Below, piece after piece: positions 28,378 through 37,770 of a DNA stretch of 64,000 nt. Within the stretch, counting starts at the first letter, position 1; each line of letters begins with the position of its first letter. Position numbers and translations under genes: made by a program. The DNA comes from Mycolicibacterium sphagni. Lineage in GTDB: Bacteria; Actinomycetota; Actinomycetes; Mycobacteriales; Mycobacteriaceae. Under the pieces are notes generated by a model. The model was not told the origin of the DNA and searched no databases. It was given only the letters and a program-made list of their open reading frames with translations. The stretch is taken from positions 124,001 to 188,000 of the forward strand of contig NZ_VBSB01000007.1 in NCBI RefSeq assembly GCF_013337765.1, in the 5' to 3' direction.

Positions 28378-29580
28378 CTAGCGGGCGAACGTGACGAGGT
28401 TCTGGTCGAGCACCATCTCGTCGGTGTGATCGGTGCGGCTGGCATCGGCCGTGAGCGCCAGTGGGACCCCGGTGGCTTCCGCGGTGTCGAAAACGCCGGT
28501 GCTGGCCACCTGGCCGGTCGTGGTGAACGCGTCATACAGATAGGGCAGGCCTTGGGCCGCCAAGGGGGACGGCCCATCCATGACGTGGACATGAAGATGG
28601 GGCGCAACCGAATTCCCGGAATTGCCGACCAGACCGATCACATCGCCACGCTTGACCTTGTCCCCTACCTTGGGCCGCACGCTGCCGGGTTGCATGTGGG
28701 CGTAGTTGACGAAGAAGCCGTTACCGATGTCGAGGACGACGAAGTTGCCGTCGGCCTCGTCGATCCCGATATTGGCCGGGTAGGTGCCGGGGGTCTGCTC
28801 GGGCAGGTCATTGCGGGTGCCGACGACGGTGCCATCGGCCACGGCGAACACCTGCTTGCCGAAGATCTGGTAGCTCTTGGGATCTTTCGGGTCGCCGGCG
28901 AAGAGCCGGTTCGTTACGTTGGCCTGCTCGAAGTCGACGGCATAGCGCTGAGCGAGATAGAGCTGGCCGTTGATCGGCAGCATCGCGCGGGTGTGCCGCG
29001 GTGCGTCACAACAGCCGTCGGCGCCGACATAGCGCTCCCCCACCAGCGGCGCCGACAGCACCGGCAGCGTCCGCCGGTCCACCGCCGTCCCCGCGATCTG
29101 TTCGGTGAGCTGATCGCGTCCGCCCGGCAACGCCGTTCCGGTCAGCTCCACGCGGTGCGTGAGCTTCTGGGGTACTTGCTTCTCGTCGGCCAGCGGCACA
29201 TGCATGAAAACCACTGCGGCCTGGCCGGTTTGCAGCACGTTGGTCGCCTCCCGCGAACCCGCGGGGTAGACCCGGTGTTGCAGTGACGCGGCGTCGCGCT
29301 CGCCGATCTGCTTGCCACTGGCCGCGTCGAGCACGGCCACGTCTTTGATCGTCAGCTCACCGGAGGTGAAGTTGGTGACCGAGAGTTCGTAGACCAGGTG
29401 GGTGAGCCCGTCGGATCCCTTGAACGGGATCGGCGCGAACGTCACCGAGCCGACCAACGGGGTTACTTCAAGGGCAGGCGCCGTCGGCGGCGGCGTGCTC
29501 TGCGTGGGCTCAGATTGTGCACCACAACCTGTGACGACAAGCAGCGCGCACAGTGCCGCGAGTGTCCCGAGTCTGCGCAC
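28378..29580 (-). CDS. M23-peptidase-like lipoprotein
   Basis: A 400-residue lipoprotein with lipobox VTGC after a short signal peptide. The C-terminal part resembles M23 (LysM-associated) endopeptidases: VFAVADGTVVGTRN, GNFVVLDIGNGFFVNYAHMQPG and NSVAPHLHVHV, the last with the HxH metal motif. The first metal ligand pair (HxxxD before the AVADG strand) is not visible: the segment reads SYQIFGKQVFAVADG. It may be non-catalytic. An N-terminal Ig-like domain (about residues 30-190) precedes it. I do not recall this gene between tmk and sahH in M. tuberculosis. Confidence 0.7.
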   Translation of the reverse strand: MRRLGTLAALCALLVVTGCGAQSEPTQSTPPPTAPALEVTPLVGSVTFAPIPFKGSDGLTHLVYELSVTNFTSGELTIKDVAVLDAASGKQIGERDAASLQHRVYPAGSREATNVLQTGQAAVVFMHVPLADEKQVPQKLTHRVELTGTALPGGRDQLTEQIAGTAVDRRTLPVLSAPLVGERYVGADGCCDAPRHTRAMLPINGQLYLAQRYAVDFEQANVTNRLFAGDPKDPKSYQIFGKQVFAVADGTVVGTRNDLPEQTPGTYPANIGIDEADGNFVVLDIGNGFFVNYAHMQPGSVRPKVGDKVKRGDVIGLVGNSGNSVAPHLHVHVMDGPSPLAAQGLPYLYDAFTTTGQVASTGVFDTAEATGVPLALTADASRTDHTDEMVLDQNLVTFAR

Positions 29581-29587
29581 AGATCAC

Positions 29588-29609
29588 GATCGCACGCGCG
29601 AGCGCGATC
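29588..29609. terminator. Possible hairpin terminator after the secreted repeat-protein gene
   Basis: GATCGC (29588-29593) pairs with GCGATC (29604-29609) around a ten-base GC-rich loop, in the gap just after the stop codon of the upstream minus-strand gene. No T-run follows, which is common for mycobacterial terminators but makes the call weak. Confidence 0.3.
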
Positions 29610-29632
29610 TGCGCGCCGACCCGATTGGGGCC

Positions 29633-31168
29633 TTAGCTGGTCTTGCTGATGATGTCGACGAAATACTTCCCGGTGCTGTCCATCCGCAGGGCATAGATCT
29701 TTCCGCCCGCCTCGTCCACCGTGTAGACGTAGCCGCCGAGCTTGACGGTGGCCACCTTGCCGGTCGCCGGGTTGTAGACCTTCACGGCGCCGTTCGACGG
29801 ACCGTCGGCGAGGGAGTCGTAGGAGTTGATGTACACCAGCCCGTCCGAGCCGATCGCATTGAATGTTGCGCGACCATTGTTGCCCAGCGCCAACGGGATT
29901 GAGGAAACGGCACCGGTACCGGCGTTGATCACCTTGAGGGGTGTATAGACATGCCCGGCGTCGGCCACGAAACGCGTTCCGTTCAAGTAGAACGTCGAAC
30001 CGCCATTGCTGATCGCGACAGGAGTGCCGACGACGCCACCGGCTCCGACCGTCGCAACCCCTTGGCTGGTATTGGTCAGGGAGCCGATCACGTAGACGGC
30101 ACCGTTGGGTCCGCCCGCCAGAGTGGGGCCGTCGCGGTAGGCCAACGCGGTGCTGAGGATGAAGCTGCCGAGGATGGCCTTCGTCGCGGTGCCCGCAGTC
30201 GGGTCGATCGTCCACAGGGCGGGCTTGTACGTGCCGTTGTCAAGGGTGCTGCTCGCGGCGAAGACCCCCGTGGTGGCCGCCACGAGAGCCACGTCCGAGG
30301 TGGCTCCAAGCGAGATCGTTTTCACCACACCGGTGTTACTGACCACGATCACGGTACGGTCGGTCGCCGTGACGCCGGTGATGTAGACATTGGTGTCGCC
30401 GCCGACGCCGGCAACGATGTTGTACGTGCCGCTGCTGTTCTTGCCGTAGGTGAATTGGGCGGGATCGAGCGTGACGGCGGAGTGTGCGCCTCCTCCGTCG
30501 GAGGGATAGATCTGCAGCTCCGCCCCGGTGGCCTTGTCGCCCGTGTAGGTCAGGGACAGGGCGTAGATTTGTCCGCTGGATCCAACGGTGACGGGTGGTC
30601 CCACGGCGCCGGTGCCCGCACTGAGTGGGATGGTGCCGGTCACCTTGTAGTCCCCGGAGCCCTGGCTCGAGCCGGAGCCGCCGAAGAGCTTGCTGATCTG
30701 GGCAATGATCTTCTGCGGGATGGACAGTATCTGCTGAATAAAGTTGGCCACACCGCTGAGCAGCTGCTGGATGGGATTGGCCGCCGCGGTGGCGCGGCTG
30801 ATGGCGGACACGCTGGAAGCGACGGGCGTACTCGCCGCCGCGGCGGTAGGAGCCGGCACTGCCGCTGCACGAACACTCACCGGCACACTCGCCGCAGCAA
30901 GCGGTGCGACCGTGACACGCCGGGGTTTCGCCGGGCCGGCTGCGGCAGCTGCGGCAGCGGGCTTGTCCGCCGCGCCCTTGGCCTGGCTAGCCTTGGCGCG
31001 ATTGGAGTGCCCGGTGCTCGCGCTCTGCGCCTGGTCCGCCTTCGACGCGTTAGCGGGGCCGCCGGTGCCGGTGTCGGCGCTGGCGGCGGCCGCGCCGCCA
31101 ACGGCCACGCCCAGTCCGGCTACCACCGCCAGCCCGCCCAGCCACACAACGTTCTTGTTCTCGGTCAT
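29633..31168 (-). CDS. Secreted Ala-rich protein with beta-propeller-like repeats
   Basis: A 511-residue exported protein. The N-terminus has a signal peptide (VVWLGGLAVVAGLGVAVGG, cleaved near ASA). A low-complexity Ala/Lys/Pro region follows, then a short amphipathic helix region (NPIQQLLSGVANFIQQIL). The C-terminal 330 residues are repeated beta-strand blades such as GSSGQIYALSLTYTGDKATG and GPNGAVYVIGS, like a PQQ/SMP-30-type propeller. The ATG at 31168 has GGGGGAA upstream. Function unknown; surface or periplasmic location likely. Confidence 0.72.
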   Translation of the reverse strand: MTENKNVVWLGGLAVVAGLGVAVGGAAAASADTGTGGPANASKADQAQSASTGHSNRAKASQAKGAADKPAAAAAAAGPAKPRRVTVAPLAAASVPVSVRAAAVPAPTAAAASTPVASSVSAISRATAAANPIQQLLSGVANFIQQILSIPQKIIAQISKLFGGSGSSQGSGDYKVTGTIPLSAGTGAVGPPVTVGSSGQIYALSLTYTGDKATGAELQIYPSDGGGAHSAVTLDPAQFTYGKNSSGTYNIVAGVGGDTNVYITGVTATDRTVIVVSNTGVVKTISLGATSDVALVAATTGVFAASSTLDNGTYKPALWTIDPTAGTATKAILGSFILSTALAYRDGPTLAGGPNGAVYVIGSLTNTSQGVATVGAGGVVGTPVAISNGGSTFYLNGTRFVADAGHVYTPLKVINAGTGAVSSIPLALGNNGRATFNAIGSDGLVYINSYDSLADGPSNGAVKVYNPATGKVATVKLGGYVYTVDEAGGKIYALRMDSTGKYFVDIISKTS

Positions 31169-31292
31169 GGATGGTTCCCCCAACGCGGATTTAGCAAATT
31201 GACCAGCTGGCAAATAACTGCGAGATAGCTGGGAAATTACCACATGCGTGGGGGTTCAGTGAAGAGCCAGTTTGGCCCGAAAGGACAGCGTC

Positions 31293-32753
<1,461 letters not shown>

Positions 32754-32858
32754 GTAGAGCCCCTTTTCGTTCGTCATTGCCTTCTCTACGCGCAGACGCG
32801 CGTTGGCGACACCCTCAGCCTGCGGGCTCGCGGGACAGGCGCTCAGGCGCTCTGACAG

Positions 32859-33491
32859 CTAAGGAATATCGATAACACCGTAGCGTTCGGCGAACGGCGT
32901 CATCAATCGGGCCAGGTCTAGGGCCACATCGTGGTTGGCCTCGGGGGGCATCGAGACGTAGCTCAAGGCCAGCCGCACGATCGCGCGGGCCAGTACGCCC
33001 GCGTCCTCTTCGCTGGCGCTGACCCAGCTGTTCATGAACGCCTCGGTCAGGCGCGCCGACGCGCGGGTGATGATCGGCGCACTGTCGGTGGTGATCATCT
33101 GCAGCAGGTCGGGCTTCGCGACGCCGGTCAGCAAGGAGATGACGAGCGGGTCGGCGGCCGATTCGGTGAAGAACACCCCGAATCCCTCGGTGAACGCGGC
33201 CATGACGTCGCCGACGTTGGAGGAGATCGCGTCGCCGATGGCATCCACCAGGCGGTCGGCCAGCCGCAGGGCGTATCCCTGCGCCAGCCCCTGGCGGGAG
33301 CCGAACTCGTTGTAGATGGTCTGGCGGCTGATCCCGGCGGTGCGGGCGACGTCGGTCAGGGTGATCGCCGACCAGTCCTTGGTCAGCAGCTCTTCCCGCA
33401 TCGCATCAAGCACCGTTTCCCGCAACAGCGCACGAGAAGCTTCGGGATAGGGAACCCGAGACCTCTTCACAAGCGGGAGAGTACTGGTCAC
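32859..33491 (-). CDS. alkX: TetR-family regulator of the alkane operon (AlkX-like)
   Basis: A 210-residue TetR regulator. The helix-turn-helix is [21 protein letters not shown], followed by [11 protein letters not shown]. It sits at the place of M. tuberculosis Rv3249c, downstream of alkB-rubA-rubB, where AlkX represses its own operon. Its GTG start overlaps the rubB stop (GTGA, 33488-33491), so it is made with the operon it probably controls. The target is likely the inverted repeat before alkB at 35147-35167. Confidence 0.88.
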   Translation of the reverse strand: MTSTLPLVKRSRVPYPEASRALLRETVLDAMREELLTKDWSAITLTDVARTAGISRQTIYNEFGSRQGLAQGYALRLADRLVDAIGDAISSNVGDVMAAFTEGFGVFFTESAADPLVISLLTGVAKPDLLQMITTDSAPIITRASARLTEAFMNSWVSASEEDAGVLARAIVRLALSYVSMPPEANHDVALDLARLMTPFAERYGVIDIP

Positions 33492-33670
33492 GGCCTCGCA
33501 ACCTCCACCATCTCGAAGTCCGACTTCGCCGCGCCGCAGTCCGGGCAGCTCCAGTCGTCCGGGATGTCGTCCCACCGGGTGCCCGGCGCGATGCCGTCTT
33601 CCGGCCAGCCCTTGGCCTCGTCGTACTCGAATCCGCACTGCACGCAGACGAACAGTTTGTAGTCACTCAT
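33488..33670 (-). CDS. rubB: Rubredoxin RubB
   Basis: A 60-residue rubredoxin. Two iron-binding pairs are visible: [13 protein letters not shown] and [11 protein letters not shown]. The conserved central [11 protein letters not shown] is intact. It passes electrons to the alkane hydroxylase. The ATG at 33670 overlaps the rubA stop (ATGA). A longer in-frame ORF upstream is inside rubA. Confidence 0.93.
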   Translation of the reverse strand: MSDYKLFVCVQCGFEYDEAKGWPEDGIAPGTRWDDIPDDWSCPDCGAAKSDFEMVEVARP

Positions 33671-33840
33671 GTCGAAATCTCCATCGCTTCGAAGTCCACT
33701 TTTTCGCGCACGCCGCAGTCGGGGCAGCACCAGTCGTCGGGAACATCGGCCCAGGCGGTGCCGGGCGGGAATCCTTCCCGCGCAGCACCTTTCGCCTCGT
33801 CGTACACGTAGTCACAGATCGGGCACTGGTAGGCGCTCAT
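33667..33840 (-). CDS. rubA: Rubredoxin RubA
   Basis: A 57-residue rubredoxin read directly from the minus strand: start ATG at 33840, stop TGA at 33667-33669. The iron ligands are in [13 protein letters not shown] (note Asp after the second Cys) and [13 protein letters not shown]. The centre is [13 protein letters not shown]. It overlaps alkB upstream (ATGA, 33837-33840) and rubB downstream (ATGA). It is too short for many gene finders but clearly real. Confidence 0.93.
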   Translation of the reverse strand: MSAYQCPICDYVYDEAKGAAREGFPPGTAWADVPDDWCCPDCGVREKVDFEAMEIST

Positions 33841-35099
33841 GCTGCGGCTCCGTAACGGGCCAGGATCTTCTGCCGCCGGCGCGGATCGATGTTCACTCGT
33901 GTGATGTCACCGTCGTAGTGCTCGAGCACCCGGTGGTCCATCATCCGTCGCCACAGCCACGGGACGTAGGTCACGCCGATCAACGTCGCGTAGCCGCTGG
34001 GCAATTCGGGCGCTTCGGACATGCTGCGAAGGGTCTGGTAGCGCCGCGTCGGGTTGGCGTGGTGATCGCTGTGCCGCTGCAGGTGGTACAGGAACAGATT
34101 CGTCACCAGGTGATCGGAGTTCCAGCTGTGCTGCGGCGAGCAGCGCTCGTAGCGGCCGTTTTCGTTCTTCTGACGGAGCAGCCCGTAGTGCTCCAGGTAG
34201 TTCACCGACTCCAGCATCGAGAATCCGAACACCGCCTGGATGATGATGAACGGAATCAGTGCCGGGCCGAACACCGCGATGAGCACGCCCCACAGCACCA
34301 CCGACATCAGCCATGCGTTGAGCACGTCGTTGACCAGCCAGGTCCGCGGATCCCACGGGCTCTTGCCGAGCCGGCGAATACGCGCGGCCTCGAGTTTGAC
34401 CGCCGAGCGCGCGCTACCGAACACGCTGCGCGGCAAGAACTCCCAGAAGGTCTCACCGAAGCGTGACGATGCGGGATCCTCCGGCGTGGCGACGCGGACG
34501 TGATGGCCGCGGTTGTGCTCGATGTAGAAGTGGCCGTAGAAGGTTTGGGCCAGACTGATCTTGGACAGCCAGCGCTCCAGCGACTCCTTCTTGTGCCCCA
34601 TCTCGTGGGCGGTGTTGATGCCGGTGCCGCCGAGCACGCCCACCGACAGCGCAAGCCCGATCTTGGCAAACCAGCCCAGGCTGCCCTCGTAGCCCAGCCA
34701 GCTCAGATTCGACGCGGTGAACATGTAGGCGCCGAAGATGATGCTGACGAACTGGAACGGGATGAACGCGTAGGTGCAGTACCGGTAGTACTTGTCGTTC
34801 TCCAGGTACGCCGTCAGTTCGTCGGGCGGGTTCTGCCCGTCCCGACCGAACGTGAGATCCAGCGACGGCAGCAGCACGTAGATCAGCAGCGGGCCGACCC
34901 AGAAGAACGCCTGCGAGATCGTGGTCCAGCCGAGCTGGTTCAGACCCCAGACGACCGGCAGCACCACGAATAGTGCGGTCGGCGCGATCAGGCCCATCAG
35001 CCACAGATAGCGCTTCTTGTCACGCCAGTGCGCCGACGGCGCCGATGACGCTGATGCCGACGACCCGTGTGCGGCGGGGGCGTCCAGTTGAGACGTCAC
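33837..35099 (-). CDS. alkB: Alkane 1-monooxygenase AlkB
   Basis: A 420-residue membrane di-iron hydroxylase that oxidises medium-chain n-alkanes at the end carbon. Histidine boxes are HEMGHKKE, HNRGHHVRV and RHSDHHANP, with the additional LEHYG motif. Several hydrophobic spans fill the N-terminal half. A GTG at 35099 is preceded by GGGAGG eight bases upstream. It is first in the alkB-rubA-rubB-alkX operon, with each junction overlapping by four bases. Confidence 0.95.
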   Translation of the reverse strand: MTSQLDAPAAHGSSASASSAPSAHWRDKKRYLWLMGLIAPTALFVVLPVVWGLNQLGWTTISQAFFWVGPLLIYVLLPSLDLTFGRDGQNPPDELTAYLENDKYYRYCTYAFIPFQFVSIIFGAYMFTASNLSWLGYEGSLGWFAKIGLALSVGVLGGTGINTAHEMGHKKESLERWLSKISLAQTFYGHFYIEHNRGHHVRVATPEDPASSRFGETFWEFLPRSVFGSARSAVKLEAARIRRLGKSPWDPRTWLVNDVLNAWLMSVVLWGVLIAVFGPALIPFIIIQAVFGFSMLESVNYLEHYGLLRQKNENGRYERCSPQHSWNSDHLVTNLFLYHLQRHSDHHANPTRRYQTLRSMSEAPELPSGYATLIGVTYVPWLWRRMMDHRVLEHYDGDITRVNIDPRRRQKILARYGAAA

Positions 35100-35146
35100 G
35101 ACAGTTACCTCCCAAAGTCGGTTGATGACTTGACTATAGAGGCAAT

Positions 35147-35167
35147 TTTGTCGGATGTCTAGACAAA
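35147..35167. promoter_or_regulatory. Inverted-repeat operator upstream of alkB, likely AlkX site
   Basis: TTTGTC (35147-35152) and GACAAA (35162-35167) are inverted arms with a nine-base spacer. A perfect inner palindrome TGTCTAGACA covers 35156-35165, so three TGTC half-sites of alternating orientation overlap. A TATAGT-like -10 element lies downstream on the minus strand (about 35134-35139). A TetR repressor bound here would cover the -35 region. The regulator assignment to AlkX is inferred from gene context. Confidence 0.6.
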
Positions 35168-35184
35168 TAACACTATTTTGTAAA

Positions 35185-36672
35185 TCAGGTGGCTTGTGCA
35201 GCCTCTCGCTGCGCCAGCACGGAGTGGCGGCGGCTGTAGAGCAGGTAGAACGCCACCCCGATCACCATCCAGACTCCGAACCTGATCCAGGTCAGGCCGG
35301 TGAGATTGAGCATCAGCCAGCTGCAGGCCGCGATCGACAGGATCGGCAAGAACGGCACCCACGGCGCACGGAACCCACGCTCGAGGTCGGGACGGGTGCG
35401 CCGCAGCACGATCACACCGGCGGACACCAGGATGAACGCGAACAAGGTCCCGACGTTGACCATCTCCTCGAGCTTGGACATCGGGAAGACCGTGGCCGCG
35501 ATGGCCGTAAGCACCGCGACGAGCACGGTGATCCGCACGGGGGTGCCGTGGCTTCCCGTCTTGGCCAATTCGCGCGGCAGCAGCCCGTCGCGGGCCATGG
35601 CGAAAAGAACCCGCGACAACCCCAGAATCAGCACCATGACCACGGTCGTCAGGCCGGCCAGCGCCCCGATCGAGATCACCTTGGCCGCCCAGTCCACCCC
35701 GTTGAGCGCGAACGCGGTGGCGAGGTTGGCGTGGCCGTCCTCGGCCTTGTCGCGCAGGTCGGCGTAGTTGACCATGCCAGACAACACGATCGACACCGAC
35801 ACGTAGAGCACCGTGACAATGGCCAGAGACGCGAGAATTCCCCTGGCGACGTCGCGCTGCGGGTTCTTGGTCTCCTCGGCCGTCGTGGCCACCACGTCGA
35901 AACCGATGAACGCGAAGAACACGATCGACGCACCGGCCAGCACCCCGTACCAGCCGTAGTGACTGCTTTCGGCGCCGGTCAGTAGGGAGAACACCGACTG
36001 GTTGACACCGGTTCCCGCCCCACCCTTGCCGGTTTCCGACGGCGGGATGAACGGGAAGAAGTTGGCCGCCTTGACGTAGAAGGCACCGACGATGACGACG
36101 AGTGCGACCACTGCCACCTTGACGGCCGTGATCACCGCGGAGAAGTTCGACGACAGCTTGGTGCCCAGCGCCAGCAGGGTGGCGACCACCGCGATGATGA
36201 TCAGCGCGCCCCAGTCGAAGTCGAGCGGGCCGATGGCCACGACTCCGCCGGAGAACCCGAAGACGGTGCCCAGGTAGCTCGACCAGCCCTTGGCCACCAC
36301 GGCGGCGCCCACCGCGAACTCCAGGATCAGATCCCAGCCGATGATCCAGGCGACGAACTCACCGAACGTCGCATACGAGAACGTGTAGGCACTGCCCGCG
36401 ACCGGCAGCGTCGAAGCGAATTCGGCGTAGCACAGGGCGGCCAGACCACAGGTCACCGCGGCGAAGATGAACGACACCGAGATCGCCGGGCCGGTGATAT
36501 TGCCGAACGTCGACGCGGTGACGGTGAAGATGCCGGCACCGACGACCACCGAGACACCGAAGACCGTCAGATCCCACCAGGTCAGGTTCTTGCGGAGCCG
36601 GGTGCCGGGCTCGTCGGTGTCCAGGATCGATTGCTCCACCGACTTGGTCCGCCAGTTTCGGGTCATCTGCAT
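35185..36672 (-). CDS. APC-family cationic amino acid permease (Rv3253c-like)
   Basis: A 495-residue integral membrane transporter of the APC superfamily, with about twelve hydrophobic spans. The first span contains the unwound-helix motif VVVGAGIFTV. The substrate-binding and GFDVVATTAEETKNPQRDV region is typical of cationic amino acid transporters. Start is an ATG at 36672, or a second ATG at 36666. The position after alkB matches M. tuberculosis Rv3253c. Confidence 0.87.
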   Translation of the reverse strand: MQMTRNWRTKSVEQSILDTDEPGTRLRKNLTWWDLTVFGVSVVVGAGIFTVTASTFGNITGPAISVSFIFAAVTCGLAALCYAEFASTLPVAGSAYTFSYATFGEFVAWIIGWDLILEFAVGAAVVAKGWSSYLGTVFGFSGGVVAIGPLDFDWGALIIIAVVATLLALGTKLSSNFSAVITAVKVAVVALVVIVGAFYVKAANFFPFIPPSETGKGGAGTGVNQSVFSLLTGAESSHYGWYGVLAGASIVFFAFIGFDVVATTAEETKNPQRDVARGILASLAIVTVLYVSVSIVLSGMVNYADLRDKAEDGHANLATAFALNGVDWAAKVISIGALAGLTTVVMVLILGLSRVLFAMARDGLLPRELAKTGSHGTPVRITVLVAVLTAIAATVFPMSKLEEMVNVGTLFAFILVSAGVIVLRRTRPDLERGFRAPWVPFLPILSIAACSWLMLNLTGLTWIRFGVWMVIGVAFYLLYSRRHSVLAQREAAQAT

Positions 36673-36707
36673 TCACCCCTTGTACCCCGGTTAGTCGGTG
36701 TTGCAGC

Positions 36708-36842
36708 AGGGTTATCGTGCCGTTCGGCGATGCGGTGGTGAGCTTCAACCCGACCTACGGGCAGGGGATGACGATGAACGCGATCGGCCGGGCGATACGG
36801 CACAACCTGTCGCTGTGGTGGGCGCAGCGGCGGGCTAGCGCG
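36708..36842 (+). pseudogene. Fragment of an FAD-dependent gene (Rv3254-like)
   Basis: Reading the plus strand gives VIVPFGDAVVSFNPTYGQGM followed by TMNAIGRAIRHNLSLWWAQRR. This is the C-terminal FAD-binding motif (GDA...NP.YGQGM) of flavin monooxygenase-like proteins. No start codon or FAD N-terminal motif lies upstream; the APC permease begins at 36672. In M. tuberculosis the plus-strand gene Rv3254, which carries this motif, lies between Rv3253c and manA, so this is most likely a leftover of that gene. It runs into the 3' end of the CDF gene on the opposite strand. Confidence 0.65.
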
Positions 36843-37755
36843 CCAGTGCCCTGTCCAGATCCGGCTCGAGATAGATGACCTGGGCCGCGGGCACCGCGGC
36901 CCGTACCGCGGCCTCGGCGTCGTCGATGGTGGCCGCGACAGTGGCCAGGTCGGTGTGGGCGGCCAGCGCGATCTTGGCTCCGACGAGCATCTCTTCAGGG
37001 CCGAGGTACTGCGTGCGCAGGTGAATGACCCGGTCGATATTGGCGGTCTGCTCCAGCGCGGTCCGGATCGCCTGGCACTCGTCGGCGGTGGCCCCTTCTC
37101 CGATCAGCAGGCTGTGCATCTCGACCATCAGGATCACCGCGATCACACCCAACAGCACACCAATGAGAGCCGTGCCGATGCCGTCCCACACCGGATCGCC
37201 GGTCAGGATCGTCAACCCGACACCGGTGAGTGCCAAGACCAGACCGACCAGCGCGCCGGTGTCCTCGAGCAGCACCACCGGTAGCTCGGGGCTGCGCGAG
37301 CGGCGGATGAACTGCCACCAGGTGCTCTTGCCCTTCAGCGGGCGCGATTCCACCATCGCGGTGCGAAAGCTGTAGGACTCCAACCCGATTGCCACCACCA
37401 GGATCACGACCGCCACGATCGGTGAGGTGAGCGGCGCCGGGTGGCTGATCTTGTGATAGCCCTCGTACAGGGCGAAGATCGAGCCGAGGCTGAACAGCAC
37501 CAGGGCGACGACGAACGAGTAGAAGTACCGGCTGCGGCCGTACCCGAACTGGTGCAGGCTGTCAGGCTCCTTGCGAGCCTCGCGCTGACCGAACAGCAGC
37601 AGTCCCTGATTGGACGTGTCGGCCACCGAGTGCACCGCCTCGGCCAGCATCGACGAGCTGCCGGTAATGACGTACCCGACGAACTTCGCGGCCGCTATGC
37701 CCGCGTTGGCGGCCAGCGCCGCCAGGATCGCCTTGGTGCTGCCCTCGGTCGACAT
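36835..37755 (-). CDS. Cation diffusion facilitator family transporter
   Basis: A 306-residue membrane transporter for divalent metals, probably zinc or manganese. The first metal site is HSVADTSNQ (HxxxD) and the second is LLEDTGALVG, which has E-D-x-G in place of HxxxD, as in the ZnT9/SLC30A9-like branch. Six hydrophobic spans and a C-terminal cytosolic domain (VIHLRTQYLGPEEMLV) are seen. It lies between the FAD-gene fragment and manA, where M. tuberculosis has no such gene, so it appears to be inserted. Confidence 0.85.
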   Translation of the reverse strand: MSTEGSTKAILAALAANAGIAAAKFVGYVITGSSSMLAEAVHSVADTSNQGLLLFGQREARKEPDSLHQFGYGRSRYFYSFVVALVLFSLGSIFALYEGYHKISHPAPLTSPIVAVVILVVAIGLESYSFRTAMVESRPLKGKSTWWQFIRRSRSPELPVVLLEDTGALVGLVLALTGVGLTILTGDPVWDGIGTALIGVLLGVIAVILMVEMHSLLIGEGATADECQAIRTALEQTANIDRVIHLRTQYLGPEEMLVGAKIALAAHTDLATVAATIDDAEAAVRAAVPAAQVIYLEPDLDRALAR

Positions 37756-37770
37756 CCGTTGTCCTCCTTG

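Noticed and set aside
32754..32858. A possible SAH riboswitch before sahH
   Set aside because: The short GC-rich leader lacks the conserved core I remember for SAH riboswitches, and none is expected in mycobacteria.
36359..36748. Minus-strand 129-codon ORF upstream of the APC permease
   Set aside because: It is a shadow frame over the permease and the FAD-gene remnant; no family resemblance.
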